DNA of 10,521 bases from Bacteroidota bacterium (GTDB lineage: Bacteria > Bacteroidota > Bacteroidia > Chitinophagales > Chitinophagaceae): positions 1 through 10,521 of the forward strand of contig JAEZAY010000204.1 in NCBI GenBank assembly GCA_023427575.1. Reading direction: 5' to 3'. The translations under genes and the position numbers were made by a program. Numbering within the stretch: position 1 is the first letter of the stretch; the number at the start of each line of letters is the position of its first letter. This document shows positions 1 through 7,303 of this stretch, in pieces. The notes under the pieces were generated by a model that worked only from the letters and a program-made list of their open reading frames with translations, had not been told where the DNA came from and did not search any database.

Positions 1-1394
1 GGAACCTGCCTTTTGTACAAAACATCCGGGCTGCGGCATTGATGGCAGCTCCTGATCGGTTCACCCCGCCAAACCGCAAACTGGAGGAAAACCTAAACCC
101 GGCAAATCCCCGCGCATTAACCTCGGGAATTCGCAAAACCAATGAACTGCAAGAGCTGATTAATTACGGATCCAGTTTCGAGCAAGTACATATTCACGAA
201 GGGGAATTTCTTCATAAAAACGGCTTTCGCGGTGCAGATATTACCATTGCGGTTATAGATGCCGGTTATAGCTCCTATGATACCAATCCGGCATTCGACA
301 GCATGCGGCTGGAAGGGCGGCTTCTGGGCGGCTATGATTTTGTTCTCAACCAGCCGGGAATCTATTCCGGTCATTCCCATGGATCGTATTGCCTTTCCAT
401 CATGGCTTCCAATATCCCTGGTAAAATTGTGGGATCGGCGCCAAAGGCATCCTACTGGCTGCTGAGATCGGAAGATGCCGGATCCGAATACCCGGTTGAA
501 GAACATAACTGGGCTGTGGCCGCCGAGTTCGCTGACAGTACTGGCGCCGACATTATATCTTCCTCGCTGGGATATATCAGTTTTGAAGACCCGGTTTTTA
601 ATCACACGCACGAAACCCGCGATGGCAATACCGCAATGGCAACAAGAGCCGGTGATTATGCGGCAAAAAAAGGAATCATTGTAATGAACAGTGCCGGAAA
701 CAGCGGCGGTTCGCCGGGGGATGAGAAGTATATTTCGGTTCCTGCCGATGGCGACAGCGTAGTTGCCGTTGGTGCAATAAGGCGGGATGGCCTGATTGCC
801 AATTTTAGCAGCATAGGACCTTCCGGTTCCGGCAAAGTAAAGCCCGACCTGGTTTCCATAGGTGAGGGAGCAGTATTTGCCGACTTAAGCGGCGCTCCGG
901 TTTCGGGTAATGGAACTTCTTATTCAAACCCGAACCTGGCGGGACTGATGGCATGCCTTTGGGAAGCCTTTCCGGAATTTACCAATATGGAAATTATCGC
1001 AGCGGTAAAAGAAAGTGCCGATCGCTTTCTAAACCCCGATTACCGCTATGGCTATGGAGTTCCCAATTTCCGAACTGCCTATAATCTTTTATTAAAGGAA
1101 AGAACAAAACGAAATGCCGGGCTTATCCTGGGTGATGAAACGCTGAAAGCTTTTCCGGTTCCATTCGGATCCCAGGGCTTTACGGTGTTGCACAAAGCTC
1201 CTGCCAGCGGCAAGGCTGAATTCCTTATATATGATGCCGCTGGCAGGCTGGTTCAGCGCCAGTCGCATGATATGATTGGCGGACAGATTTACACGCTTCA
1301 GTTTTCGAGTGCCGCAATGAGCGCCGGAATTTATATTTTGGAATACCGGCATTCAAGGTTCAGACAAAGCCTGCAATTAATTAAAACGCCCTAA
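1..1394 (+). CDS. S8 (subtilisin-family) secreted serine peptidase with T9SS sorting domain, 5'-truncated by the window edge
   Basis: The reading frame is open to the left edge (first whole codon at 3), so the real start is upstream; TTG 39 and ATG 42 are internal. The residues before them (NLPFVQNIRAAAL) resemble the end of the N-terminal pro-region found in Bacteroidota S8 peptidases, so signal peptide and most of the pro-region are missing. Counting from codon 39, the catalytic triad is visible: Asp74 in AVIDAGY (258-260), His114 in GHSHGSYC (378-380) and Ser294 in GNGTSYS (918-920), with the oxyanion Asn221 in NSAGNSGG. The motifs are the DAG/HSHG/GTSYS variants rather than the classical DTG/HGTH/GTSMA, as is usual in this clade. 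Residues about 366-451 form a type A T9SS C-terminal domain (AFPVPF, LIYDAAGRLV, GIYILEY), which predicts export by type IX secretion to the surface or medium. Substrate unknown. Its TAA stop overlaps the stop of the convergent methyltransferase gene. Confidence 0.93.
   Translation, partial: NLPFVQNIRAAALMAAPDRFTPPNRKLEENLNPANPRALTSGIRKTNELQELINYGSSFEQVHIHEGEFLHKNGFRGADITIAVIDAGYSSYDTNPAFDSMRLEGRLLGGYDFVLNQPGIYSGHSHGSYCLSIMASNIPGKIVGSAPKASYWLLRSEDAGSEYPVEEHNWAVAAEFADSTGADIISSSLGYISFEDPVFNHTHETRDGNTAMATRAGDYAAKKGIIVMNSAGNSGGSPGDEKYISVPADGDSVVAVGAIRRDGLIANFSSIGPSGSGKVKPDLVSIGEGAVFADLSGAPVSGNGTSYSNPNLAGLMACLWEAFPEFTNMEIIAAVKESADRFLNPDYRYGYGVPNFRTAYNLLLKERTKRNAGLILGDETLKAFPVPFGSQGFTVLHKAPASGKAEFLIYDAAGRLVQRQSHDMIGGQIYTLQFSSAAMSAGIYILEYRHSRFRQSLQLIKTP
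1200..1247. repeat. Perfect 13-bp inverted repeat inside the S8 peptidase coding sequence
   Basis: Arms 1200-1212 (CCTGCCAGCGGCA) and 1235-1247 (TGCCGCTGGCAGG) are exact reverse complements, separated by 22 bases. The repeat lies in the part coding for the T9SS sorting domain; the right arm encodes the conserved DAAGRL segment. It would form a GC-rich hairpin in the mRNA about 150 bases before the stop. It has no T-tract, so it is not a standard terminator. A role is not shown; it may be a by-product of Ala/Gly codons. Confidence 0.8.
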
Positions 1395-2590
1395 CCAACC
1401 TGGATAAGAGCAGCGTACATGGAGTCTGCACGTTCGCTATAGCCGGTAATCAATCCAGAGCGAACGAGTTTTAACTGCCTGAATTCCCTGATTGCAAAAT
1501 CCATCAGTTCTTCATTCTCTTTTTTGAAAACGGAACAGGTTATATATAAAATGTAGCCCCCTGTTTTTGCGACGGGGATAATATTAGAAAGGATCTTTTT
1601 TTGAAGAACTGCATACCGGCTGATTTCAGCCGGCTGAAAATACCGGAGATTTTCAGGTGATCGCCCCCAGGTTCCGGAACCCGTACAGGGTAAATCGGCA
1701 ATGATCAGGTCAAAGTTGCCCGGAGGAGGCGGTTCTTTTTCAATTTCGGCTGTAAATAAGTTCTGAACGGGAATTTCCGCTTCTTTTAAGCGCAGTTTCA
1801 GATTTTGCAAAATAGAAAAACGTTTGTCCGAAACCGTTAGCTCAATTCCCGGAATTGAATCATAGACCATGATCGACTTCCCTCCACTGGCTGCACAGCA
1901 ATCCCATACCTGCAAATTCTGCGGCAATTTTTCAAAACGGGGCAGGTAACCGGCCGTTCTTTGTGAACTGTAATCCTGAATTTCCAGATCCCGGTTTAGG
2001 CGAAATAAGGTTTCTACAGGAGTTCTATTTGGAACCGAAAGGGTTTGATCAGACCATTTTTTATAGTTGATACCGTTCTCTTCCAGGATCGAAATCGTTA
2101 TTTTCTCTTTCCTTGGCCGGATCCGCAGAAAGAGTTCGGGCTGGATCAGATGCGAAAGCAGAAAAGCCTTTGTGTCTATCCCATCCGATAGCTCATCATG
2201 CAAAGGGAAAATGGCCATCATATCAAGGTCCTGCAGATTTTGCTGCAGGTATTTTAATCTTGATTCAGGAGCCTTTAGATCGAAGCTGCCAAAGGCCTGG
2301 TTCAGCTCCAGCCCAATTGTTTCGAGCGTGGGTGAAGGTGAATCCGAACAAAGAAATAAACCGTAAATGATCTGATCTCTTATGGAAAATGATTGCAGCA
2401 TTTTACCAGTTCGGAAATAACAGTAACAGAGATGCGAAATATTCCGACGGTCTTTCGAACCATACTTTTTTTCCGCGCTGAAAAATGATTTCAGATAATG
2501 GTGAAAGGGAATCTCACCACGGTATTGCTCCAGGATGGAAACTGCCGTATTAAGATGGGAATAATATTTTTTCAAATTACCTGACCCCAT
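1391..2590 (-). CDS. RsmB/NOP-family SAM-dependent RNA cytosine-C5 methyltransferase
   Basis: This 399-residue cytoplasmic protein should transfer a methyl group from S-adenosylmethionine to C5 of a cytosine in RNA, probably rRNA. The SAM-binding motif I is DCCAASGGKS (residues 230-239). The two cysteines of the m5C mechanism are present: Cys302 in motif IV (ADLPCTGSGTW), needed for product release, and Cys352 in motif VI (YITCSVFKKENE), the nucleophile. The C-terminus ends in SMYAALIQ, typical of the family. The N-terminal about 130 residues are helical-looking and close to what Bacteroidota members carry; a true NusB domain as in E. coli RsmB is not evident, so the exact target (16S C967 or another site) is unproven and I give no symbol. 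ATG 2590 begins 11 bases past a terminator hairpin; TTG at codon 6 (2573-2575) is an alternative start. The TAG stop overlaps the convergent peptidase stop. Confidence 0.9.
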   Translation of the reverse strand: MGSGNLKKYYSHLNTAVSILEQYRGEIPFHHYLKSFFSAEKKYGSKDRRNISHLCYCYFRTGKMLQSFSIRDQIIYGLFLCSDSPSPTLETIGLELNQAFGSFDLKAPESRLKYLQQNLQDLDMMAIFPLHDELSDGIDTKAFLLSHLIQPELFLRIRPRKEKITISILEENGINYKKWSDQTLSVPNRTPVETLFRLNRDLEIQDYSSQRTAGYLPRFEKLPQNLQVWDCCAASGGKSIMVYDSIPGIELTVSDKRFSILQNLKLRLKEAEIPVQNLFTAEIEKEPPPPGNFDLIIADLPCTGSGTWGRSPENLRYFQPAEISRYAVLQKKILSNIIPVAKTGGYILYITCSVFKKENEELMDFAIREFRQLKLVRSGLITGYSERADSMYAALIQVG

Positions 2591-2591
2591 A

Positions 2592-2622
2592 TTATAAATA
2601 AGGGCTTTCCGATGAAAGCCCT
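2592..2622 (-). terminator. Hairpin terminator after odhB (sucB)
   Basis: A perfect 9-bp stem pairs 2601-2609 (AGGGCTTTC) with 2614-2622 (GAAAGCCCT) around the 4-base loop 2610-2613. Read on the minus strand it is followed by TATTTATAA, a mixed U/A tail rather than a clean U-run. It lies about 55 bases past the odhB stop and directly before the methyltransferase start, so it probably ends or weakens the sucA-odhB transcript. The imperfect tail leaves room for read-through into the methyltransferase gene. Confidence 0.75.
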
Positions 2623-2676
2623 GGTAATAATTTCGTTTCAGTATTAAGTTTATGTAGCTGCCTCTTAAAAGCGGTC

Positions 2677-3918
2677 TTATAGTTCCAGCAAGGTTTTAAC
2701 GGGATCTTTGCCAAAAAGCAATTGTTCAGGATTTTCAAGCAATTCCTTCACCCTTACCAGGAACCCAACCGATTCACGGCCATCAATAATCCGGTGATCG
2801 TAACTCAATGCCAGGTACATCATTGGCCTGATAACCACCTGTCCATTTAATGCAATCGGTCTTTCTTCAATTTTATGCATCCCCAGTATTGCCGATTGAG
2901 GGATATTGATGATCGGTGTACTCATCAGCGAACCGAATACACCGCCGTTAGTGATGGTAAATGTTCCGCCTTGCATTTCTTCCAGCGTCAGTTTATTTTC
3001 GCGGGCCTTAGTAGCCAGTTCAACCACTTTCTTTTCAATGCCAGCCATATCCAGACTTTCCGCATTCCGGATAACGGGAACAACCAGTCCTCTCGGTGCG
3101 GATACCGCGATGGAAATATCGCAATAATCATGGTACACTAAATTCTCGGCGTCGATATAAGCATTTACAGATGGCCATTCCTGCAAAGCATAGGAACATG
3201 CTTTTACAAAAAAGCTCATAAAACCCAACCCAATCTGATGCTTTTCTTTGAACTTATCTTTGTATTTGGAACGGATCTCCATGATCCGGCTCATATCCAC
3301 TTCATTAAATGTGGTAAGCATCGCCGTTGTATTTTTAGCTTCCACAAGCCGGCGGGAAATGGTTTTCCGGAGGTTGCTCATTTTTTCCGTCTTCTCATCG
3401 CGGCTGAAAGCAACCATACCGGGCTTGCGTCCGGGGCTTTGTAATGCTTCCAGCACATCTCCTTTCAGAATCTTACCCTGGTAACCCGAAGGGGTAACCG
3501 ATTTGGGATCCAGTTTTTTGTCGGCAATAATAGCAGCAGCTACAGGCGAAGCTTTGGTATCAGCGCTGGTTTTTGCAGCAGCGGGTGCGGACGGATCCGG
3601 AGCAGGAGCAGCTTCTTTTTTAGGCTCCGGTTTAGCCTGGGCTTCCATACCGTTGGAAGGCTGTGAAGCCGATTCGGGCTTTGCCGCTGTTTCATCGATG
3701 CTGGCGAACACATCGCCAATGTTCAGCGTATCACCTTCCGCGGCACTGGTTTTCAGCAGGCCCGATTTTTCCGCATTCACTTCAAAAGTGGCTTTTTCAC
3801 TTTCCAGCTCAGCAATTATTTCATCCCTTTCAACATATTCTCCATCCTTTTTAACCCATTTTAACAGGGTTACTTCGCTTATTGATTCTCCTACCGTTGG
3901 AACTTTTATATCGATCAT
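2677..3918 (-). CDS. sucB: 2-oxoglutarate dehydrogenase E2, dihydrolipoyllysine succinyltransferase
   Basis: E2 core of the 2-oxoglutarate dehydrogenase complex (TCA cycle): it takes the succinyl group from SucA on a swinging lipoyl arm and passes it to coenzyme A. The 413 residues follow the standard order. A single lipoyl domain is at about 1-75, with the lipoylated Lys42 in ESEKATFEV; an Ala/Pro/Lys-rich flexible linker is at about 77-120; a peripheral subunit-binding domain for E3/E1 is at about 124-159 ([15 protein letters not shown]); the catalytic domain is at about 178-413. The active-site motif DHRIIDG gives His375 and Asp379. The stretch [14 protein letters not shown] and the region up to the C-terminus closely match the succinyltransferase type rather than pyruvate dehydrogenase E2, so the assignment is firm. 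ATG 3918 starts exactly at the lipoyl domain. No Shine-Dalgarno is seen. It lies 69 bases downstream of sucA and is probably co-transcribed; odhB is a synonym. Confidence 0.97.
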   Translation of the reverse strand: MIDIKVPTVGESISEVTLLKWVKKDGEYVERDEIIAELESEKATFEVNAEKSGLLKTSAAEGDTLNIGDVFASIDETAAKPESASQPSNGMEAQAKPEPKKEAAPAPDPSAPAAAKTSADTKASPVAAAIIADKKLDPKSVTPSGYQGKILKGDVLEALQSPGRKPGMVAFSRDEKTEKMSNLRKTISRRLVEAKNTTAMLTTFNEVDMSRIMEIRSKYKDKFKEKHQIGLGFMSFFVKACSYALQEWPSVNAYIDAENLVYHDYCDISIAVSAPRGLVVPVIRNAESLDMAGIEKKVVELATKARENKLTLEEMQGGTFTITNGGVFGSLMSTPIINIPQSAILGMHKIEERPIALNGQVVIRPMMYLALSYDHRIIDGRESVGFLVRVKELLENPEQLLFGKDPVKTLLEL

Positions 3919-3987
3919 CTTGTTGGTTGTTTAGATTGTTGAAGGTCGGATCCGGTTTTTATCTACAGAAAAAATTCAAATTTAAAA
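3919..3987 (-). other. sucA-sucB intergenic spacer
   Basis: The 69 bases between the sucA stop and the sucB start contain no hairpin with a T-tract and no clear TAnnTTTG box. They hold an AT-rich stretch next to the sucA stop and a CCGGATCCG palindrome near 3947-3954. The absence of a terminator supports one sucA-sucB transcript. Just before the sucB ATG the minus-strand sequence is ACAACCAACAAG, without a Shine-Dalgarno. Confidence 0.55.
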
Positions 3988-6732
3988 TCAGATTGCAAAA
4001 GCCGTATCGATAATTTCCGCCTGTTCCTGGGCATGGATCTTATTAAATCCGGTAGCCGGTGAAGCACTGGGTTGCCTGCTGATAACGCCATAATTGATGC
4101 TTTTCAGATTCATTTGCAGATATGATGCCGCGCCCATATTCAACGGTTCTTCCTGTACCCAGAACCAGGTTGCTTTATTGTATTTGTTATAAAGATCTTC
4201 CAGTTGCTTTAATGGCAGGGGATACAACTGTTCTACGCGGATAATGGCGGTATTTTTCGTATTTTCCTTTTGCTGCCTTTCAGCCAGGTCATAATACACT
4301 TTCCCGCTGCAGAACAATACTTTTTTAACCGCCGATGGCTGTTCGATGCTCGCATCATCTATCACTTCCTGGAAGGATCCGGAAAGGAAAGCAGACTTTG
4401 GCGAATAGGTACCCGGATGTCTCAAATTTGCTTTCGGTGAAAAAACTACCAGCGGCTTGCGGAAAGGCCAGGTTAACTGACGTCTCAACAGATGGAAAAA
4501 GTTTGCCGCCGTAGTAGCATTGGCAACTACCATATTTAGTTCCGCACACATTTGCAGGAAACGTTCCATGCGGGCACTGGAATGCTCGGGTCCCTGCCCT
4601 TCAAATCCGTGCGGAAGCAGCATTACCAGACCATTCATGCGGTTCCATTTTTGCTCGCTGCTGCTGATAAACTGATCGATAATAATTTGGGCCCCATTTA
4701 CAAAATCTCCGAACTGGGCTTCCCAAACCACCAGCGCATTTGGATTTGCCATGCCATATCCATATTCAAATCCAAGTACGGCAAATTCACTTAAAAATGA
4801 ATTATAGATCCTCAGTTTGCCGGTTGCACCGGGGATCCTGCTCAGGCGATTATAAGCCGTATCGTTATTTTCATCTCTCAATACGGAATGGCGATGCGAA
4901 AAAGTTCCGCGCCGAATATCCTGGCCGCTCATTCTCACATCATGTCCTTCCAATTGCAGGCTTCCGTAGGCCATCAACTCGGCCGTGGCCCAGTCAAGCT
5001 TCGACTCTTCCTTAAAGAGTTTGATCTTGTCCTGAATAATTTTTTCAACTTTCCGCAGGGGCTTGAAATCTTCCGGCCATTTCATTAAACTATCAAAAAT
5101 AGTTTGAAAGCTTTCTTCACTGATTCCGGTATCCGGCGACTTCTCAAAATCTTCTGCGGTGGATTTTCGTAGTTTTTTCCACCATAATTCCGGTTGCTGA
5201 TAATGGTAAGGAAGTGGATTCTGCTTCACATCATCCAGGCGCTCCTGGAGATCGGCCCAGAATTTCTTTTCCATTTCTTTAGCCATTTCTTTTGCATCCG
5301 TTTCGCCGTTTTCGAGCAGAAAATTGGTGTACACTTCCCTTGGATTGGGATGTTTTTCAATAAGAGAATACAGGCCGGGCTGCGTAAATTTTGGATCATC
5401 GCCTTCGTTATGTCCATGACGACGATAACAAAGAAGATCTACAAACACGTCTGAATTAAATTCCTGACGATATTCGGTTGCAATCTGAACACATTTCACC
5501 ACTGCTTCCGGATCGTCGCCGTTCACATGAAATACAGGAGCCTGCACCATTGCGGCCAGGGAAGTGCTGTAGTCGGAAGTCCGGGCATCATCAAAGTCGG
5601 TGGTAAATCCAATCTGGTTATTGATTACAAAATGAATGGTGCCACCGGTATAGTAACCGCGCAAACCACTCATCTGGACCACTTCATACACAACACCCTG
5701 ACCGGCAATCGAAGCATCGCCATGGATCAGGATCGGCAATATTTTATCGTAATCGCTTTCGTACAAAACATCGGCTTTCGCCCTGGCAAAACCAATAACA
5801 ACAGGGTTAACAGCTTCCAGATGCGAAGGGTTCGGGCAGAGTTTTAAATGAATGGTTTTTCCGCTATCGGTGGTAACCTCACTTCCATAACCAAGATGGT
5901 ATTTCACATCGCCGCTGCCCATGGTCTGGTCCACTTTCGCCGTTCCCTCAAATTCACTGAAGATCTGCTCATAGGTTTTACCCATAATATTGGCGAGAAT
6001 ATTCAGCCGGCCCCGGTGGGCCATTCCAATCACTACTTCCTGAACACCCCCTTCCGCCGCCGTATTGATAATCGCGTCCAGGGCGGGTATGGTTGACTCG
6101 CCGCCTTCCAGCGAAAAACGTTTCTGACCAATATATTTGGTATGCAGAAACTTTTCAAAGGCAACCCCCTGGTTCAGTTTCTCCAGAATCCTTTTTTTCT
6201 GTTCAATGGGTACCGGCTCATGAATTCTTTTCTCAAAAGCATCGGCAAGCCATGCAATCCGTTTCATGTCGTTCAGGGCCGAATATTCCAGTCCCACTTT
6301 GGATGCATAACATTTCACCAGATGATCCACGATCCCGCGGAGATTTGTTCGCCCCAGCCCTACAAATTTTCCCGCCTCGAATTCCGTATTCAAATCTGCC
6401 TCAGAAAGCCCGAAATGATTGAGTTCCAGGTTTGCGCGCCGGTCTTTTCGCTCCCGGATGGGATTGGTTTTAGCAATCAGATGGCCTTTTTTCCGGTAGG
6501 CCTGGATCAATTGGTAAACAGCAAATTCCTTGTCGAGATTGGTGGCCGCACCCGTAGCTGCGGGAGCCTGCATCCCATTAGATGATGGCTTCCCCTGGGA
6601 AACAGCAAAATCAAACCCTTCAAAAAACTTCCTGAATTCGGGATCCACACTGCCGGGGTCTTTGCTGTAATCCTGATAAAGACCTTCAATAAAAGCTGGG
6701 TGTGAATTAGTTATGTATGAAAAATCCTTCAT
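3988..6732 (-). CDS. sucA: 2-oxoglutarate dehydrogenase E1 (thiamine diphosphate-dependent)
   Basis: E1 component of the 2-oxoglutarate dehydrogenase complex: it decarboxylates 2-oxoglutarate on thiamine diphosphate (ThDP) and reductively succinylates the lipoyl group of SucB. At 914 residues it is near the length of E. coli SucA (933). Residues 10-40 (EGLYQDYSKDPGSVDPEF) are the N-terminal segment that docks E1 in the complex; 45-65 is a low-complexity linker. The ThDP/Mg2+ motif runs from GDA (Asp339) to NN (Asn371-Asn372). His239 in GMAHRGRLN and His279 in KYHLGYG correspond by position to active-site histidines 260 and 298 of E. coli. EAQFGDF (Glu671) carries the glutamate that activates ThDP, and PHGFEGQGPEHSS follows. 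The C-terminus is intact. There is no fused E2-like domain as in actinobacterial KGD. ATG 6732 is preceded by AGGAAAG 14 or so bases away, a weak ribosome site. First gene of a sucA-sucB unit; lpd (E3) is not adjacent. Confidence 0.98.
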   Translation of the reverse strand: MKDFSYITNSHPAFIEGLYQDYSKDPGSVDPEFRKFFEGFDFAVSQGKPSSNGMQAPAATGAATNLDKEFAVYQLIQAYRKKGHLIAKTNPIRERKDRRANLELNHFGLSEADLNTEFEAGKFVGLGRTNLRGIVDHLVKCYASKVGLEYSALNDMKRIAWLADAFEKRIHEPVPIEQKKRILEKLNQGVAFEKFLHTKYIGQKRFSLEGGESTIPALDAIINTAAEGGVQEVVIGMAHRGRLNILANIMGKTYEQIFSEFEGTAKVDQTMGSGDVKYHLGYGSEVTTDSGKTIHLKLCPNPSHLEAVNPVVIGFARAKADVLYESDYDKILPILIHGDASIAGQGVVYEVVQMSGLRGYYTGGTIHFVINNQIGFTTDFDDARTSDYSTSLAAMVQAPVFHVNGDDPEAVVKCVQIATEYRQEFNSDVFVDLLCYRRHGHNEGDDPKFTQPGLYSLIEKHPNPREVYTNFLLENGETDAKEMAKEMEKKFWADLQERLDDVKQNPLPYHYQQPELWWKKLRKSTAEDFEKSPDTGISEESFQTIFDSLMKWPEDFKPLRKVEKIIQDKIKLFKEESKLDWATAELMAYGSLQLEGHDVRMSGQDIRRGTFSHRHSVLRDENNDTAYNRLSRIPGATGKLRIYNSFLSEFAVLGFEYGYGMANPNALVVWEAQFGDFVNGAQIIIDQFISSSEQKWNRMNGLVMLLPHGFEGQGPEHSSARMERFLQMCAELNMVVANATTAANFFHLLRRQLTWPFRKPLVVFSPKANLRHPGTYSPKSAFLSGSFQEVIDDASIEQPSAVKKVLFCSGKVYYDLAERQQKENTKNTAIIRVEQLYPLPLKQLEDLYNKYNKATWFWVQEEPLNMGAASYLQMNLKSINYGVISRQPSASPATGFNKIHAQEQAEIIDTAFAI

Positions 6733-6980
6733 AATCGTTTTGTCTTTCCTTTGGGATAAGGGGATTAAACCAGGTTTTTAAAATGGCTCACAAATATCGG
6801 TCAAATATTCTCAATCTTTGGGAGGTTTTTGCGATTTTCGGTCTGTAATTGTTTATTAACGAAAGAAAAGGGTTCATTCACCCATAAAAGGATTTTGGTG
6901 AAATTTGAAAAAAATTGAACCGGAATGCCTGTAGTTTAAAATTTATACCTACTTTTGCCGTCCTAAATTTTCGAGTTAAA
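6733..6980. promoter_or_regulatory. Divergent sucA / rpsT intergenic region
   Basis: This AT-rich region of 248 bases separates the sucA and rpsT starts and contains no convincing small gene. The rpsT -7 box is at 6950-6957 (own entry). For sucA, two imperfect -7-like words on the minus strand (GATATTTG at 6790-6797 and AATATTTG at 6801-6808) lack a TTG at proper spacing, so the sucA promoter is not settled. A TTCACC/GGTGAA inverted repeat with a 14-base spacer lies in the middle, near 6876-6901, and could be an operator, but it is short and has no further support. Confidence 0.5.
6950..6957 (+). promoter_or_regulatory. rpsT promoter, Bacteroidota -7 element
   Basis: TACTTTTG matches the TAnnTTTG consensus of the primary sigma factor in Bacteroidota exactly. 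It would place transcription start near 6960-6964, giving a leader of about 20 bases before ATG 6981. No clear -33 TTG is found at the usual distance, but an A/T-rich tract at 6900-6916 lies upstream, as is common before strong ribosomal promoters. Confidence 0.65.
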
Positions 6981-7235
6981 ATGGCAAATCATAAAGCTAC
7001 CAAGAAAGATATGCGTCAGGCTGCGAAGCGTAGAGAGCGCAACCGTTATTACGGTAAAACCACCAGAAACGCTATCCGCGACCTGAAAGAGTTGAAAGAT
7101 AACAAATCCGCCTCCGATTCACTTCCAGAAGTGGTAGCGATGATCGACAAGCTGGCTAAAAGAGGAATTATCCATAAGAATAAAGCCTCCAATCTGAAAA
7201 GCAAGCTGACCAAGCAGGTGAATGTTTTAGCATAA
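6981..7235 (+). CDS. rpsT: 30S ribosomal protein S20
   Basis: S20 is a primary 16S rRNA-binding protein of the small ribosomal subunit. The 84-residue product starts MANHKATKKDMRQAAKRRER and is very basic and alpha-helical, with the conserved KRGIIHKNKASNLKSKL block at about 60-76; both are typical of S20, whose bacterial length is 84-90 residues. The frame is open further upstream to a TTG at 6915, but that extension would contain the promoter element at 6950-6957, and homologues begin at MANHK, so ATG 6981 is the start. No Shine-Dalgarno precedes it (TCGAGTTAAA), which is normal in Bacteroidota. It is a single-gene unit: divergent from sucA, closed by the terminator at 7258, and convergent with the amidohydrolase gene. 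Confidence 0.97.
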   Translation: MANHKATKKDMRQAAKRRERNRYYGKTTRNAIRDLKELKDNKSASDSLPEVVAMIDKLAKRGIIHKNKASNLKSKLTKQVNVLA

Positions 7236-7257
7236 GTGATTCTTTTATATATGATTT

Positions 7258-7289
7258 GCCCTTCCGCAATCGGAAGGGCTTTTTGTTTT
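7258..7289 (+). terminator. Intrinsic terminator of rpsT
   Basis: A perfect 9-bp GC-rich stem pairs 7258-7266 (GCCCTTCCG) with 7271-7279 (CGGAAGGGC) around the loop CAAT, followed at once by TTTTTGTTTT. It lies 22 bases past the rpsT stop. On the minus strand the stem is followed by AAATCATATA, so it should stop the convergent amidohydrolase transcript poorly; it is essentially one-directional. Confidence 0.93.
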
Positions 7290-7303
7290 ATCGTCTGCCC
7301 GAA

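Noticed and set aside
117..611. 164-codon open frame on the minus strand
   Set aside because: It is fully antisense to the S8 peptidase catalytic region, whose plus-strand motifs are clear, and its translation has no recognisable domain.
3503..3934. 143-codon plus-strand open frame rich in Ala and Ser
   Set aside because: It is the antisense shadow of the low-complexity Ala/Pro/Lys linker and lipoyl domain of sucB.
6142..6585. 147-codon plus-strand open frame
   Set aside because: It is antisense to the sucA N-terminal region; no start signal or family resemblance.
6790..6808. Two TATTTG words on the minus strand as the sucA promoter
   Set aside because: Each misses the first T of TAnnTTTG, and neither has a TTG 17-23 bases upstream; kept only as a remark in the intergenic entry.
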